The notes beneath the pieces are model-generated. The model did no database searches. It was not told the DNA's origin and saw only the letters and a program-made list of their open reading frames with translations. The position numbers were made by a program, and so were the translations under genes. Shown one piece after another: positions 1 to 10,913 of a stretch of DNA of 64,000 bases. This stretch comes from Nymphaea colorata (lineage: Eukaryota > Streptophyta > Magnoliopsida > Nymphaeales > Nymphaeaceae): NCBI RefSeq assembly GCF_008831285.2, contig NC_045142.1, positions 11,360,716-11,424,715 on the forward strand, read 5' to 3'. Positions within the stretch are counted from its first letter, which is position 1; each line of letters starts with the position of its first letter.

Positions 1-640
1 TTTTTCACGCAACGTTTACTAATTCAAAATCAAGCACTCACTAAGCAAATGTGAGGCTTTGCAACATCCACCAACTATGTACTCAAAACGTCTTGATCAA
101 CTTAGTGTTGGCTGTACAATTAGTTTTGGGCTGGACAACGTACAATGAATCACGCCAACTCGAGTTTGATTAAAACTCATCGGTTAAGCTTCGTTTGAGC
201 TCCACTCATTTATGAATGGGTAAACAAGTCGAGTTTGATTTACATGAATTCAACTTGATTAAACTCAAGTAAGTTTGTTTAATCTAGGCTATCTTTTTTT
301 TTTTTTGTTTTTTTTAATTTTCAAACTTAAAGCCAAGAAAAGAGATAAATGAGTCTAGTTTCATTTACATGATTCAACTTATTAAACTGAAGTAAGTTTG
401 TTTAATCTAGGCTATCCTTTTTTTTTTTTTTTTTTTTTTCAAACTTAAAGCCAAGGAAAGAGATCAAATTCAATTGGGAGTTGGTAAACAAGTTTAAATA
501 AATCGAGCTTGAGCCAAGATTTGATCTATTAAGTGGAACTCGAGCTGACCTTGTATAACTCGAATTGAACTTGAGCCGAGCAAGATATGAGTCAAGCTGA
601 TCAAACTTGATCTCAACTCAGCTCGTGCACAGCCCTAATT
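1..640. repeat. Dispersed GAGTTTGA/GAGCTCG-rich repeat with an internal tandem duplication
   Basis: Non-coding. The stretch is rich in 'gagtttgattaaactc' and 'gagctc' type words and ends near 'gctcgtgcacagccctaa' (about 620-640), the same kind of terminus seen near 46640. Two tandem copies of a unit of about 120 bp lie at 241-351 and 366-478; both carry 'aagtttgtttaatctaggc', a poly-T run and 'caaacttaaagccaag'. It is probably a non-autonomous transposon remnant. No gene is seen. Confidence 0.55.
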
Positions 641-2190
641 TGGTTCATGCCTAGAGGAAAGGTCGGTTCTTGGCTCAGTAGTATGTCTCCTGAGTAATTA
701 AATTGAGATAACTGAAAAAGAAAAATTCGATTGATAGTTGAAATTTTGTCGAATAAATAGTATAATGTCTGCCAACAAAAACCATAATGCTCAGGTCTAC
801 AATACCAATGGCACCGATGAAATTTATTGAAAATATGATTTATAAAAAAAAGTTACGTTTAAAATAAATAGATCTATCCAAATTTATTCTGACAATTAAA
901 TTCGTTGAGAAATCAGTATTATCTGTCTTTCTTATATATTGATGTCGTCCACGGTGGATTTCAAGAAGGAAGTGGGGAAAATTTACAACAGTACCTTAAC
1001 TTAGACAATATTGTCGAATAATATAATATATTTTACAGTGGAATAACATTTTTTATAATTTCACGTTTATTGCTTCAGCAGCAAGCTATTATTACCATCG
1101 TGTTTTCTAATTGGCAGCCTATTCATCTCTCTCTATCTCTCTCTCTCCCCCCCTCCTCCCCCCTCCCTTGTTATATTTGCCGTGACAATAACATGTCAAA
1201 ACAGTGTAAAGAAATCAGATTGTATAACGGAATCAGTGAGACTGCCGATCCGGTTAATCTATCAGTGAATCGGTTCTGAACCATCCAAAAATATTTTTAT
1301 TATTTATATAGATGCCAACTAAAAAAATAAACGAATTTAAGTGCATTAAAAAATTAGTTTGCCACCGATTTGATTCGAATTGTGGTGTGGCTAACTCGGA
1401 CCGATTCTGATACCAGTGAGTGAGAAATTAATCGTATCAAAATACCTAGCCATCACAGAAAACAAAGAAAGTTTCCTTCTCAGGAAACAAAAAAGCAGCT
1501 CACTACTCTATCTATATTGAATGGGGGAGTGTGGCTGGTGCCCAAGTCCTTAATTTGAAAATAAAGGACTGAGCAGTTTTGAGAAAATCGAGTATGAAAA
1601 AAAATTAATATTTGATTAACCAATCAAATTCGTTTCAGATTTTTAAAAATGACATTGAGTCGAATTCAGATATGTATAAATATTAAATCAGATTTGGATT
1701 TAAATTTGGATTCAAATTGGATTTAGTTTTAAATAAATATCGTTTTTCTAATACTCTTACATATTGAAAATCGGTCAATTCAGTTCAAACTTTAGATTCA
1801 GATTTGGATATGAATACAAAAAGTAGATTCAGATCCAGTTCAGATTGTAAAATTGGGTTTTAGATTGGGATATGACTTTTGTTCATTCATATTTGAATCA
1901 GAATTCAAATATACAAATGTCAAAAAAGTGGAAACTGTTAATAGTATGTCCCGATTCAAATATGATCCATTGACATACCTGCAGAAGAAAATTGAATTAC
2001 CGATATAAATTGGTTAGATGCGATCTCAGTTCATCTGGTTAATTGTCTGTAAAACTTATCAGTTACTATTTGCGGCACGAGAGCATATTATTTGGCTCCT
2101 TGGGACCATAAGTAGGTTGCTTCATATTGCAACACTCGTACAGTGTAGGTGAATGGCTTCCACACGCGAAGCACAGTTTCATTCTCATTA
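641..2190. other. Intergenic, AT-rich, no gene seen
   Basis: Stops are frequent in all frames. About 1670-1960 is a run of loosely repeated 'agatttggat/ttcaaat' words that recurs in diverged form at 3900-4270. A CT-rich stretch lies at 1127-1165. Nothing supports a gene. Confidence 0.5.
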
Positions 2191-2199
2191 CTTCGTCGC

Positions 2200-2210
2200 T
2201 CCATAAATCC
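2200..2210 (+). promoter_or_regulatory. Weak TATA-like element upstream of the proline-rich gene
   Basis: 'ccataaatcc' lies about 95 bp upstream of the start codon at 2302, a normal distance for a plant core promoter with a short leader. The match to a TATA box is weak, so this is only a candidate. Confidence 0.25.
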
Positions 2211-2301
2211 AGACTCCATGCTCCACCAGTTCTCTCATCTTCATCTTCAGGGGGAGGCATAACTGCAAGAGTGAAGAACCAGCCCATCTCCCATCTCCGC
2301 C

Positions 2302-2592
2302 ATGGCTCACAGAACTCTGCACCAACTCACCATTCTTGTGTGCCTTTTCTGCTTGCTTAGCACAGAAACTGTGGGCGCCGCTCGTCATTTCCTGCTGGGC
2401 GATGCCCCCGCCCCTAGCCTGCCCCCAGTGCGGCCAAATCCAACATTTCCGAACAAGCAGTCGACTCTGCCTTCTATTCCTCCGTTGCCTTCAATCCCCG
2501 CAATCCCTGAGATCCCCGCGATTCCGACTATCCCTACCATCGCTACTCTTCCAGACCTTCCTTCGCTTCCCACTTCGCCACCACCATCATAA
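2302..2592 (+). CDS. Small secreted proline-rich (IP-repeat) cell-wall-type protein
   Basis: Intronless 96-aa protein. Residues 1-26 form a clear signal peptide: a short basic start, a hydrophobic core LTILVCLFCLL, and a small-residue cleavage region ending VGA. The mature part is about 70 aa and rich in Pro, Ile and Leu, with repeated I/L-P-x-I/L-P units (SIPAIPEIPAIPTIP) and a serine/proline tail ending PPPS. It has no cysteine pairs and no enzyme motif. Plants have several short secreted Pro-rich families, such as the PELPK and putative cell-wall proteins, and the repeat style is similar; an apoplastic or wall role is inferred. The start is supported by context 'ccgccATGGct', and a polyadenylation signal lies about 45 bp past the stop. 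It is separated from its neighbours and both flanks are repeats. Exact family membership is not established. Confidence 0.72.
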   Translation: MAHRTLHQLTILVCLFCLLSTETVGAARHFLLGDAPAPSLPPVRPNPTFPNKQSTLPSIPPLPSIPAIPEIPAIPTIPTIATLPDLPSLPTSPPPS

Positions 2593-2636
2593 GAGCAACC
2601 CTCTTCACTTGCATGTCATGGTTTGCAATTCCTGGT

Positions 2637-2642
2637 AATAAA
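2637..2642 (+). terminator. Polyadenylation signal of the proline-rich gene
   Basis: A canonical AATAAA occurs 45 bp after the stop codon of the 2302-2592 gene, where a short plant 3' UTR would end. Confidence 0.5.
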
Positions 2643-2649
2643 GTTGTAC

Positions 2650-4298
2650 TGCTTTTGAAGCAGGAGTTTCGTGTTATTCGTCAATGCGATACAGTGTTTG
2701 TGAGTTGTTAATTTGGAGATGTAATGTGTTCTTCCGAGTCCTTGGAGACATGATGCGTGGTTTCATGATGTCCTGAGATATTGTTTCTTTTTAAAAGTTT
2801 GTGAATTTGTCTTTGGATTTATTTCTCAGACTGCTTGTTTCCTTTGCTACTGTGTTTGTGAGTGTGTTATTTTTTGTCTTTAGATCCAGCGAAGCAGCTC
2901 CAAAGGCCAAGGGGGTGCCAGCTTATTCACTTCCTTTTTCAAAAATAAGTTTTGGCGACACTTTTTTTTTTTTTTTATCATTCAAACATTTCTAAAATAA
3001 ACCATTTTTCACCTTAAAAATTGGTTTTGGGATATCATCCAAACGCCCCAGCCTAAATATTTTACCCATTTTTTCACGAACCAATGTTTTAATACATGGC
3101 AGAGAACAAATAAAAATGTTAATATGTCACGAAGAATTTATAGAATTCTTTATTTGACTCCAATTCTTTATTCAATTAGCGATTGATTGGTCCTTCAGCC
3201 AACCGGTCCTGCATTACATTATATATACTTTGCCTAAGAAAAACAAGAAGGGAATTAAATTCGTATTGAATACGATCTGGTTCTTGCTCACTGTTGCCCA
3301 TACTTTTGCTTGCGCTCTAAAGCATCGATCAGCTGAGGAGATTTAACATGGCTCCTTACGGTGAGCAATATCGCTTCCTTGCCTTTTAATCATCTCCAAC
3401 ATTCATTTATGGGTCCATACTTGTTGGTGTCTACTTGCCCTCCCTCTAAAAACATGTGAACTTAAAAAGGTTTCATTTTTCTTAGATAGAAAATTTGAAA
3501 AATTATATCTTGGCCCTTATTAAAATTTTGAAAGTATAATTTGCGCCTCTTTGAAAAATTCCTGACTCGAGGCCCATAAGATTCCACCCACTGATAAAAA
3601 GATTGTCACCATCAGTAAAGAATATGTTTGATTCCAAGACCCAGTTGCTGGCAACTATTGCGATGCCATATGAGGGTGCTGAGTTTCATGGTAAACAGAA
3701 GATGCATCTCGCAATTGCCAGTAACCTTCAGCCTTTCTCCTACCCTGCCCTCTTGAACAAAAGGCAAAATAGACCCCATGGACAAGGGTCATCGGCATCT
3801 TACAGTACAGTAATCATGTAGAAAGTTGAAAAAAAAAAATCAACCAAAATGCAGGTATGTCAACCGATCAAATTCAAACAGGGATGTACTCTTAACCATC
3901 TGTTTTTTTTTTTAAGTTCACATATTTAGTTCAAACTCAGATTCAAATATCAATGGAGAAAAGACAAATCTGAATCCGAAAATTCGATTTCACAATCCAA
4001 ATCCAATCTGAACCTGAACCCGAATTTTAAATGGAATCTAGAAGACTTTACAAAATGTAAGAGCATTGGATATAGGATATTTTGGATATAGAATATTTAT
4101 TTAAAACTAATTCTGAGCTGCATCCAATCCAATCGGATATGTATATCTGAATCTAAATTCAAATCTGATCAGACCTCATTTCTTAAATCTAAATCCTATC
4201 TGATTTTTTTATCAAATATTTTTTTTTTTCATATACGATTTTTTGGTTCGGTGAGATTTTTTATCTAAATCGAACATATTGACATTTCTAAATGCAGC
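2650..4298. other. Intergenic repeats, no supported gene
   Basis: It contains a diverged copy of a dispersed element rich in 'ttggcccttattaaaattttgaaa' (about 3430-3570; related copies near 38.4, 49.8 and 61.7 kb). A stretch at 3900-4270 resembles 1670-1960. At 3220-3362 a TATA-like 'tatatatac' is followed by ATG (3348) and 'tacggtgagc', which could be the start and splice donor of a gene, but I found no second exon. Confidence 0.4.

Positions 4299-4300
<2 letters not shown>

Positions 4301-4378
<78 letters not shown>
4301..4378. repeat. Compound microsatellite (AT)n(AG)n
   Basis: About 44 bp of alternating AT is followed directly by about 34 bp of AG. The same compound layout recurs at 52198-52265. 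Confidence 0.95.
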
Positions 4379-4380
<2 letters not shown>

Positions 4381-4539
4381 CCCAAAAGAAAGTATATTTT
4401 ACACCAAGTTAAAAATCAAACGAGTTAAGCAAATAAATACCAATATGAACAGACACTTGCATGCTAAGAAGCCATGTCCAACAAAAATGGAATGAAGTAT
4501 TCACTTGAAGTGGAACTTATAAATGATAATTTACATTAC

Positions 4540-5436
4540 CTGAACAGGTTTTGGGTCAAAGGGGAGAATGACTACAGCAATTTCTGGAGATCAAGAAGCA
4601 ACAAAAATTCAAATAATATTTTCGTGACCTCTAACCCGATTAAACATTACTTATGTTGAGCACTTCACATTTACATTTACATCAGGAAGCCAATCAGCTG
4701 AGGTTGAAAGAAAAGCAAAAAATTATTTCTAAAGAGAATTAAATTAAGCAAACGGTATTTGCAATGGGCACAACAATTGTATCCAGTAACTAAGAGAAGC
4801 ACATCAGGGTACCACCTTACTGATACAACTCCTATGGATAATTGCATTTTCTTGGGCATTTTCTGGTTTTGACATGAAAGGGACTGCAATTTCCATATGA
4901 TTGGCATAAGGAAACAAGCAGCACTATGCAAGGAAAGGAAACTAAAGAAACAGAAACCTGCTTGGAAACTTCAGCCTAAATAAACATTTTAGCAAATGCA
5001 GTTCAATTGGTTTTGCAGTAGACACATAGTTTATAGATCACCAAAAAAATTATCAATAGCAAATATTATTGGGAATGTCATCCGTGAATGTACCTGGAAG
5101 AAAGTATGGTTCTGCAAGTCTTTGCATAATGCGTCTAGTTGTTCCTTTGTTAGCACCGGTTACAAAGTGCATATCAAATAGCTGGAGCAATTTGCGAGAA
5201 TAAAAGCATGATCCCCGGCATAACTAATTAGAAATGAGTTAAAACAATGAAAATAAAATGCAAGAATAAAAAAAAGCCCAAATCCCAAATCAAGCAAACA
5301 AATAAGAAACCTAAATTAAAAGAAGAACAAGAGGAAGAAGAAGGGGAGAAAGAGAGAGACGCTGACCGACTTTTTTAAGATCAACGGCCACAAGCTGGTG
5401 AGGGCAAACTCCAGACGGGCAAAGCGCCACCCACAT
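4540..5436 (-). CDS. Unrecognised spliced gene, four exons seen, 3' part missing
   Basis: Four minus-strand exons join in one open frame: 5436-5371, 5223-5094, 4883-4821 and 4583-4540 (66, 130, 63 and 44 nt). Every junction has GT at the donor and AG at the acceptor, and the phases 0, 1, 1, 0 agree throughout. The first ATG follows an in-frame TGA, so 5436 is a reasonable start. The translated part is about 101 aa, beginning MWVALCPSGVC and containing GTTRRIMQRLAEPYF, PENAQENAIIHRSC and IAVVILPFDPKPVQ. It ends at a consensus donor ('cag|gtaatg') with no stop; no next exon was found before the microsatellite at 4.3 kb, so the gene is partial or broken. I do not recognise the family. The apparent start lies about 100 bp from the pararetroviral insert. 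The phase agreement is the main support; chance splice-like sites in AT-rich DNA are the alternative. Confidence 0.42.
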
Positions 5437-5619
5437 ATCTGGAAACTCTTCTCACTCGCGCTACAAAGCTTGCATGGGAGCTCTTGTAACAACCGTGACC
5501 ACAACCCAGTGGTAATTATATAGTTCACATAACTAGTAAGTTATTTCTTTTGGTTGAGAGACGTGGGGTTTATCCCGCAACTCAACATAAAGAAATTATT
5601 TAGATCCTTCTTGGATGTT

Positions 5620-7500
5620 CTATTTCACATTCCTGGATAGATAATCTGCATAGCAATTCTCGTTAGTCTTGATTAATTCAATACCGAAATCAAATAATTT
5701 TATGTTGTTTACCAATCGTCTTATTTCTTTCTTTACAATTGAATTTTCTAATTTCGCATTTAACCAGTATTTTACCTACATATTATCAGTTCTTACTCTG
5801 AATTTTGTGTATACTACATATATCTCAAAATGTAAAAGTGCATAATATAGTGCTAATAATTCTTTTCGATTAATTTCCTACTTAACTTCGTTTTCTTTAA
5901 AACTTCCTGAGTGGTATCTACAGAGATATTCATTTTTATCACCTTCATATCTATATTTTAATACCGATCCTATAATCCATACAACTGGTTTTTGTTCATT
6001 TGGAAATTCAAGTTTGGGCAGATTTTTACAAACTACTTTTATTTGCTCAATATGTTGTTTATCTTCTTCATTCCAGTAATATTTCTTATCCTTTTTTAGT
6101 TTTTCTTGAAGTGGTTTACAGTATTTTGCTAAATGTGGTATATATTCTCTGACTTGGTTTACTAGTCCTAAAAAGGATTGTAATTTCTTTTTAGTATCTA
6201 ATTCTTGTGTTTGTGCAATTTTTTGTATTATATGTGTTTGCATTTTTATTCCTGCTTTATCTGTTTCTATTCCTAGAAATTCTATTTGCTTCTCACATAT
6301 TACTGCTTTGTTTTTGCTTATTGCTATTCCTACTTTGATTGCATAATTTATAAATTCTTTCAATAATTTGTAATGATCTTCTTGAGTATGATTGAATAAT
6401 AATATATCATCTATATAAATTACACAATTTCTCAGACCTTTAAATTGTTCGTCCGTGAAGCTTTGGAATCTTCTTGGGGCATTTTTGTATCCAAATGGTA
6501 ACATTCCATTCGTAAAATCCATTCGTTACTGAGAATGATGTTAATTTTTTACTTTCTTCTTCGAGTTTTAGATGGTAAAATCCACTTTTGTAATCAAATT
6601 TACTAAAGTATTGATATTTCGATACTTGTTTTAGTTTTAATATCTTGTTTGGAATAAGGTAGTTATAAGTTTTAACTTTGGCATTTAGATTTATATAATC
6701 TATAACTATTCTAATTTTTCCTCTTTTTTGTTTGTTTGTTTACAATAAATGCTGGGCTATTGTGTTTTGAGTTTGATTTTTGTATATATCCTCCTTTTAT
6801 TAGTTCATTCAGATGTAGTTCAAATTTTTTAAGATCATCTGGTATATATTTCAAGCATGGTTGTGTTATTATGTTATCTTCCTTTATTAGTTCTATTCTT
6901 ACTACTGTCTTATGTTTATTCCAATGTTGTAGTGGGTTTTCTGAGTATAGTTATTCTAGTCCATTTTGTATGTTTTCTAACTCGTTTCTTTCATAAACAT
7001 TTATAGTTATAGTATTTATCCTTTCGCGTGTAAGTTTTTGTGTTATCTTACTATCACCTTTAATCTATGGTGTTGTTTTTCTTTCATTATTTTTTACAAT
7101 TAAGACATTAATCTTTTCTCCACAAGGTGTGGTTAGTATTAAGTATTATCCGTAATGTTTATTGGTAAATAGCTATTTAGGAAAGGTCTTTCTAATATTA
7201 TATCTTTCTTATGTAGTTCAAACACATATGTTCTATTGATCTTAATGGTCTTTCTTAGATTTGGATATTAACGTTTTTTGATTTGTAGCTTATTATAGCC
7301 TTATCTCCATTGAATCATCTGACTTCTAATGGATCTTCTAATTTTTCCCATGCATTTTTTGGTAGACAATTTTTCTTGCATAAATTTATTTGTGCTCCTG
7401 TGTCAATATAGGCTGTGTAATATGATATCCTCTTGGTATAAGTTTTATTAATATATATATAAATTTATCTTTCTTAATGTTCATTATCACTCTCGCTTGT
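5620..7500 (-). pseudogene. Pararetroviral pol, copy 1: aspartic protease, RT and RNase H
   Basis: From high to low coordinates: an aspartic protease core with YIDTGAQ (codons near 7415), then RT blocks scattered over frames between about 6960 and 6523, then a 214-codon open stretch at 6522-5878 containing the RT catalytic box YIDDILLF. The RNase H domain continues past the in-frame stop at 5878 in the same frame: NRKELLALYYAL and FRVRTDN are visible, and the domain ends near CYADYL with a TAG at 5620-5622. The protease, the RT fingers and the RNase H are each separated by frameshifts or stops. The protein would have copied pregenomic RNA into DNA. The domain order and the absence of an integrase are typical of Caulimoviridae rather than of LTR retrotransposons. 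Confidence 0.85.
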
Positions 7501-7566
7501 ATCCTCATAGTTATATTGTTCAAATGCTCTATATGAGGTATGTGGAATCCTTTTATTTATCTCATT

Positions 7567-8597
7567 TCAATAGGTCATAAATTTCCATTCTGCTACTGCT
7601 TTAGCTCTTAGATAATTGAAAAAGTTTCTTCTATAATCTTTGAATTTTCTTCTCATTACCCTTTTTCCTAGATTTCCTATAAATTTAAGAACATATATAT
7701 ATATATATATTCGGAATAATTTTTCTACTCTATTTCGTACAAAAAGTCTAGTTTGTTCTTTATATGCTTTTACACTTGTAGTTTGAAACATTTTGTTTCT
7801 TCATATGATATATCTGACATTGTTTCATCTGATTCTATGTTTCTAATTTCTCTTAGCCATTGTACATGCACTCTATCTATTAATCGATCAATAAATTGTC
7901 TTGCAATAATCATCTTTTTTAACCATATGATCCACTTATTTCTTGTAATAATTATTTGTCTTCTATCTTTCCAATTTATTAGTGTTATATATGTTAATCC
8001 TTTTCCTAATTTGATCATCATTCCATTCCGTTTATTATATTTCTCCACATTATAGCGTCATCATAATCATAATACGTATTGTCGTAATCGGTTAATTCAT
8101 CATCATAGTCATTATAGTTATAGTTATATTCATATGTTGTTTCTAGTGCCAGTTTCTTTTCTTCTATTTCGTTTCTGATATTGTTAATGAATCTATATAC
8201 CATTATGTATAGTTTAAGAATTTTTATAAGCTTTTCTTTTCTAAGTCTTTTTTCCTCTAAAGCTTTGTCTAACGTATTATTCATATCTTGTTCAAATTTT
8301 CTTTTACTTATTTGGCTAATCATCTAAGTTTTTTGGGATTATTATATGTTTTCCTAGATGTTCAATTTCCAATATATTCTTCTCTATTTTGAATTTTTCG
8401 TATTTATTTAACCATTTGTTTCCTAATATTATTCCTTTCAGGTTATCATGGTGTAGTGTTTGTATTTCAAATTCTACTTCGAACATATATTCTGTTATTT
8501 TTATTTCTTTGCTTTTTTTTCCTAGGCTTTTAATTATATTTCCCTGAATGTCTTTGTACAGGTGTTCACTTGGTAATACTATATCGTTATTTTTCAT
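7567..8597 (-). pseudogene. Four overlapping small open frames before the protease (pararetroviral)
   Basis: Minus-strand frames 8597-8316 (93 aa), 8323-8018 (101 aa), 8048-7770 (92 aa) and 7791-7567 (74 aa) overlap by 8, 31 and 22 nt. The first contains GIILGNKWLNKY, a pattern reminiscent of the C-terminal half of retropepsins (ILG-x-x-WL). The second is rich in charged residues and then in Tyr/Asp/Asn (NYNDYDDELTDYDN). The third and fourth are basic. They may be pieces of one frameshifted polyprotein or small viral ORFs. No function can be assigned; the position lies between the movement protein and the protease. Confidence 0.45.
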
Positions 8598-8639
8598 ATC
8601 GGGTGTAATATAGTTATCTTCTGATCCTTGTATCTATAA

Positions 8640-9430
8640 GGATTCATTTTGTCATATTATCTATAATTTCTTTTATATGAAATTGTTTCTGATAACTAGT
8701 TGTTCTTGATGTGCTCACACTTAGTTTTTGCTTAATAATTTGTAATTCGTTTTGTTCATTTTCTAAATAATAATGTTCATCTTCCTGTATTACTGTGATT
8801 AGTTGCTTGAAAGGGTTATCTATCTAGATCGTATTATTATCTTTTCTTTTGGCAGATATTTTATGTTTGTTGGTTACGACATACATATTTTTTCCTTTAA
8901 TAGTCATTACTTTACATACTTTTTCTAATTGTATTCCTGATAATTTCCAGTATAGCACTAGGCTTCGGTCTATGTTCTGATCCATTAAACCTATAGTATA
9001 ATTTGGTTTTATTGTAAATTTTAGTTTTTTGTGGATTAAGTTTCCTTTTATTTTAGCTATTATTGCTTTTTCTACTGGGTAAATTATCCTATCATCTGAT
9101 AAGTATAATTCTAAGGGTGTATTTATTCATTCTTTAAAGCATGTCTTTACTAGAATTTCTATTCCTCCAAAGTATACATATTTCATGGGTGTTTTTAATT
9201 TTAGTTGTTTTAACTCTTCCTGAATACCTTGTCTGCTGATTAGGGGTACTTTTGTTGTTCATACAGCTTGGTCTATGTCTATAACATGTTCTCTTTGGTT
9301 AATTATATAATATTCTTCTTTATTTTTCTTTAGTACATTTTTTATAACTGAGATTTTTCTGATAAGAGGGAATTCAAATATTTTTTCAATATTAATGTCA
9401 ATTTCCTGTAGTTATATTTGTTTAAATATT
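8640..9430 (-). pseudogene. Pararetroviral movement protein (30K superfamily), broken
   Basis: Translation on the minus strand gives one frame, interrupted by TGA codons near 9259 and 9129 and a stop near 8830. It carries the hallmarks of the caulimovirid 30K movement protein: VPLISRQGIQEEL, then YVYFGGIEILVKTCF, then LELYLSDDRI with the conserved Asp, followed by a beta-rich core up to about 8880. In a live virus this protein forms or modifies plasmodesmatal tubules for cell-to-cell movement. Here it lies downstream of the coat region and upstream of the protease. In badnaviruses and caulimoviruses the movement protein comes before the coat protein, so this order is informative. Confidence 0.72.
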
Positions 9431-9539
9431 TTATCGTCAAATATTATTTTTTGTATTGTACATTCTTCGGTCAAGTCTTCTTGGTATCGAATATTCTTCT
9501 ACATTTTTTTGCATTTTTTGTAATAGTGTTTAAGTTTCT

Positions 9540-10143
9540 TCTACTTTTTATGCTTTTTGTAATATGATTTACATCATAACTGGGGTGTTGTATGTTCTTC
9601 GCAACATTTATATGGTGATTGTATTATAAGTTTAAGTTTTTTCGATTTTACATATTCTTCACACATTGTTTTAAACCACGTTCTTATAAATTCTATTCTT
9701 GATCCTAACGTATCTTCTTTTGGTCTATTTTCTTGGAAGGTTTTTATCACTTGTCCATAAATCACTGATGGTAATTTTGAAAAGAATAGGTCTAGATACA
9801 TTGGTTTTTCTTCTGTAGTTATACTTGTCTGATGATAATATTTACTGAATAGTTTGTTAGATTTATTATGTTTTGTCTAGCAGTTATTTTTACTTGGTCT
9901 TCATATATTTTGTCAATGTTTGTATGTGAAAATTTATGCTTTGATTGATCCTAAATATTTTTCCAATATGTCTAATGAATTTGTAGTTGTCGTGCATTTA
10001 CTATCCGTTTCTGCTCTTAGAGATTCTTTTGATGAGCTTGGTAGTTTATCAAACCATAAATATACATTTCCTACGAACGAATTTTCAATATATGCTGGTA
10101 CACTTTTTATCTCTATTTTGTTTTCCGTGATGTGTTTACTCAT
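9540..10143 (-). pseudogene. Pararetroviral coat (gag-like) protein, broken
   Basis: There are two open pieces, 10143-9934 (69 aa) and 9801-9574 (75 aa). The first has VYLWFDKLPSSSKESLRAE and the second MYLDLFFSKLPSVIYGQV with GSRIEFIRTWFKTMCEEY. Both resemble the helical capsid core of caulimovirid coat proteins. Beyond the TAA near 9572 the same frame continues into a lysine/cysteine/histidine-rich tail (CKSYYKKHKK), where caulimovirids carry a nucleic-acid-binding zinc knuckle; a complete CCHC spacing is not seen. The identification rests on position and pattern, not on an alignment. Confidence 0.55.
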
Positions 10144-10253
10144 TTCTGCTTTCCATATTTGTAGTAATACTAATATGTTATTTGTGTTATCTAGATTTAA
10201 TATCCCCTATTTCCATTATTTTTGTTTTGGAATCTGGATTTCCAAATTCTTTC

Positions 10254-10442
10254 TCATCTTTGATTTCTACGATAATCATCATAATGTCTGTTTCTACTTG
10301 GGTTTCCTTTATAAGTTCTTGATCCCGTTTGATATTCTTCCTTGATCTTAATTCTTTCTTTAAGTGTAGTATTCATGTTTATTTCCATATCTGTAATTTG
10401 TTCATCTTGTTCCTGATTTACTATTAATTCAGTGTATGTCAC
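10254..10442 (-). pseudogene. Acidic/basic linker fragment between coiled-coil and coat regions
   Basis: A 62-aa open piece: an acidic N-terminal half rich in Glu, Asp and Gln, then a basic C-terminal half ending YDDYRRNQR. It lies in the expected polyprotein position between the N-terminal coiled coil and the coat core. The surrounding 10.45-10.9 kb on the same strand is broken by stops. No function can be given from the sequence. Confidence 0.35.
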
Positions 10443-10913
10443 ACTTGGTTCATAATTTTCTGTTTTGATTTCGTTATTAGTTTCTTATTTTTGTATGTTA
10501 TTAATTTCTAACATATTAAGTTCTTTTTCTTCTTGTATACTGTTTTGTTGTTTATTCACTTAGTCTAACCTTTCGTTTACTTGTTTGAATTTTTGGTCAA
10601 TTTTTTCTATTAATTTTTCTAGTAAAATGATTACTTTATCCATTTTTTCTTCCAGACACACTAGGTAACCTTGTAACAACTCTTTTTTGTCGTTAGAACA
10701 ACCTTCATATTCCATGTTTTTAGTTTAGGCTTAGGTTTATTTTCTTTATTAAGTCTTTTTATTCTGTCTAGTACAGTTTTTGTATTCATTTCTTCTTCGT
10801 CTAATATTAAGTACATACCATCTGTATTTATTTCCAGAAATTTTCTATTTAAATTCTACATTTCTATCCAAAAATAAATGTTTTTTTTGAATCGATTTCG
10901 CATTCTGATTTAT

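Noticed and set aside
6736-6996. Plus-strand open frame of 86 aa, with a close relative at 13675-13923
   Set aside because: Both are the antisense of the duplicated pararetroviral RT region; the similarity comes from the viral duplication, not from a plus-strand gene.
9920-10345. 141-aa plus-strand frame, Phe/Leu-rich
   Set aside because: Antisense shadow of the coat-like region; the composition is what an AT-rich complement gives, and the minus strand carries the recognisable motifs.
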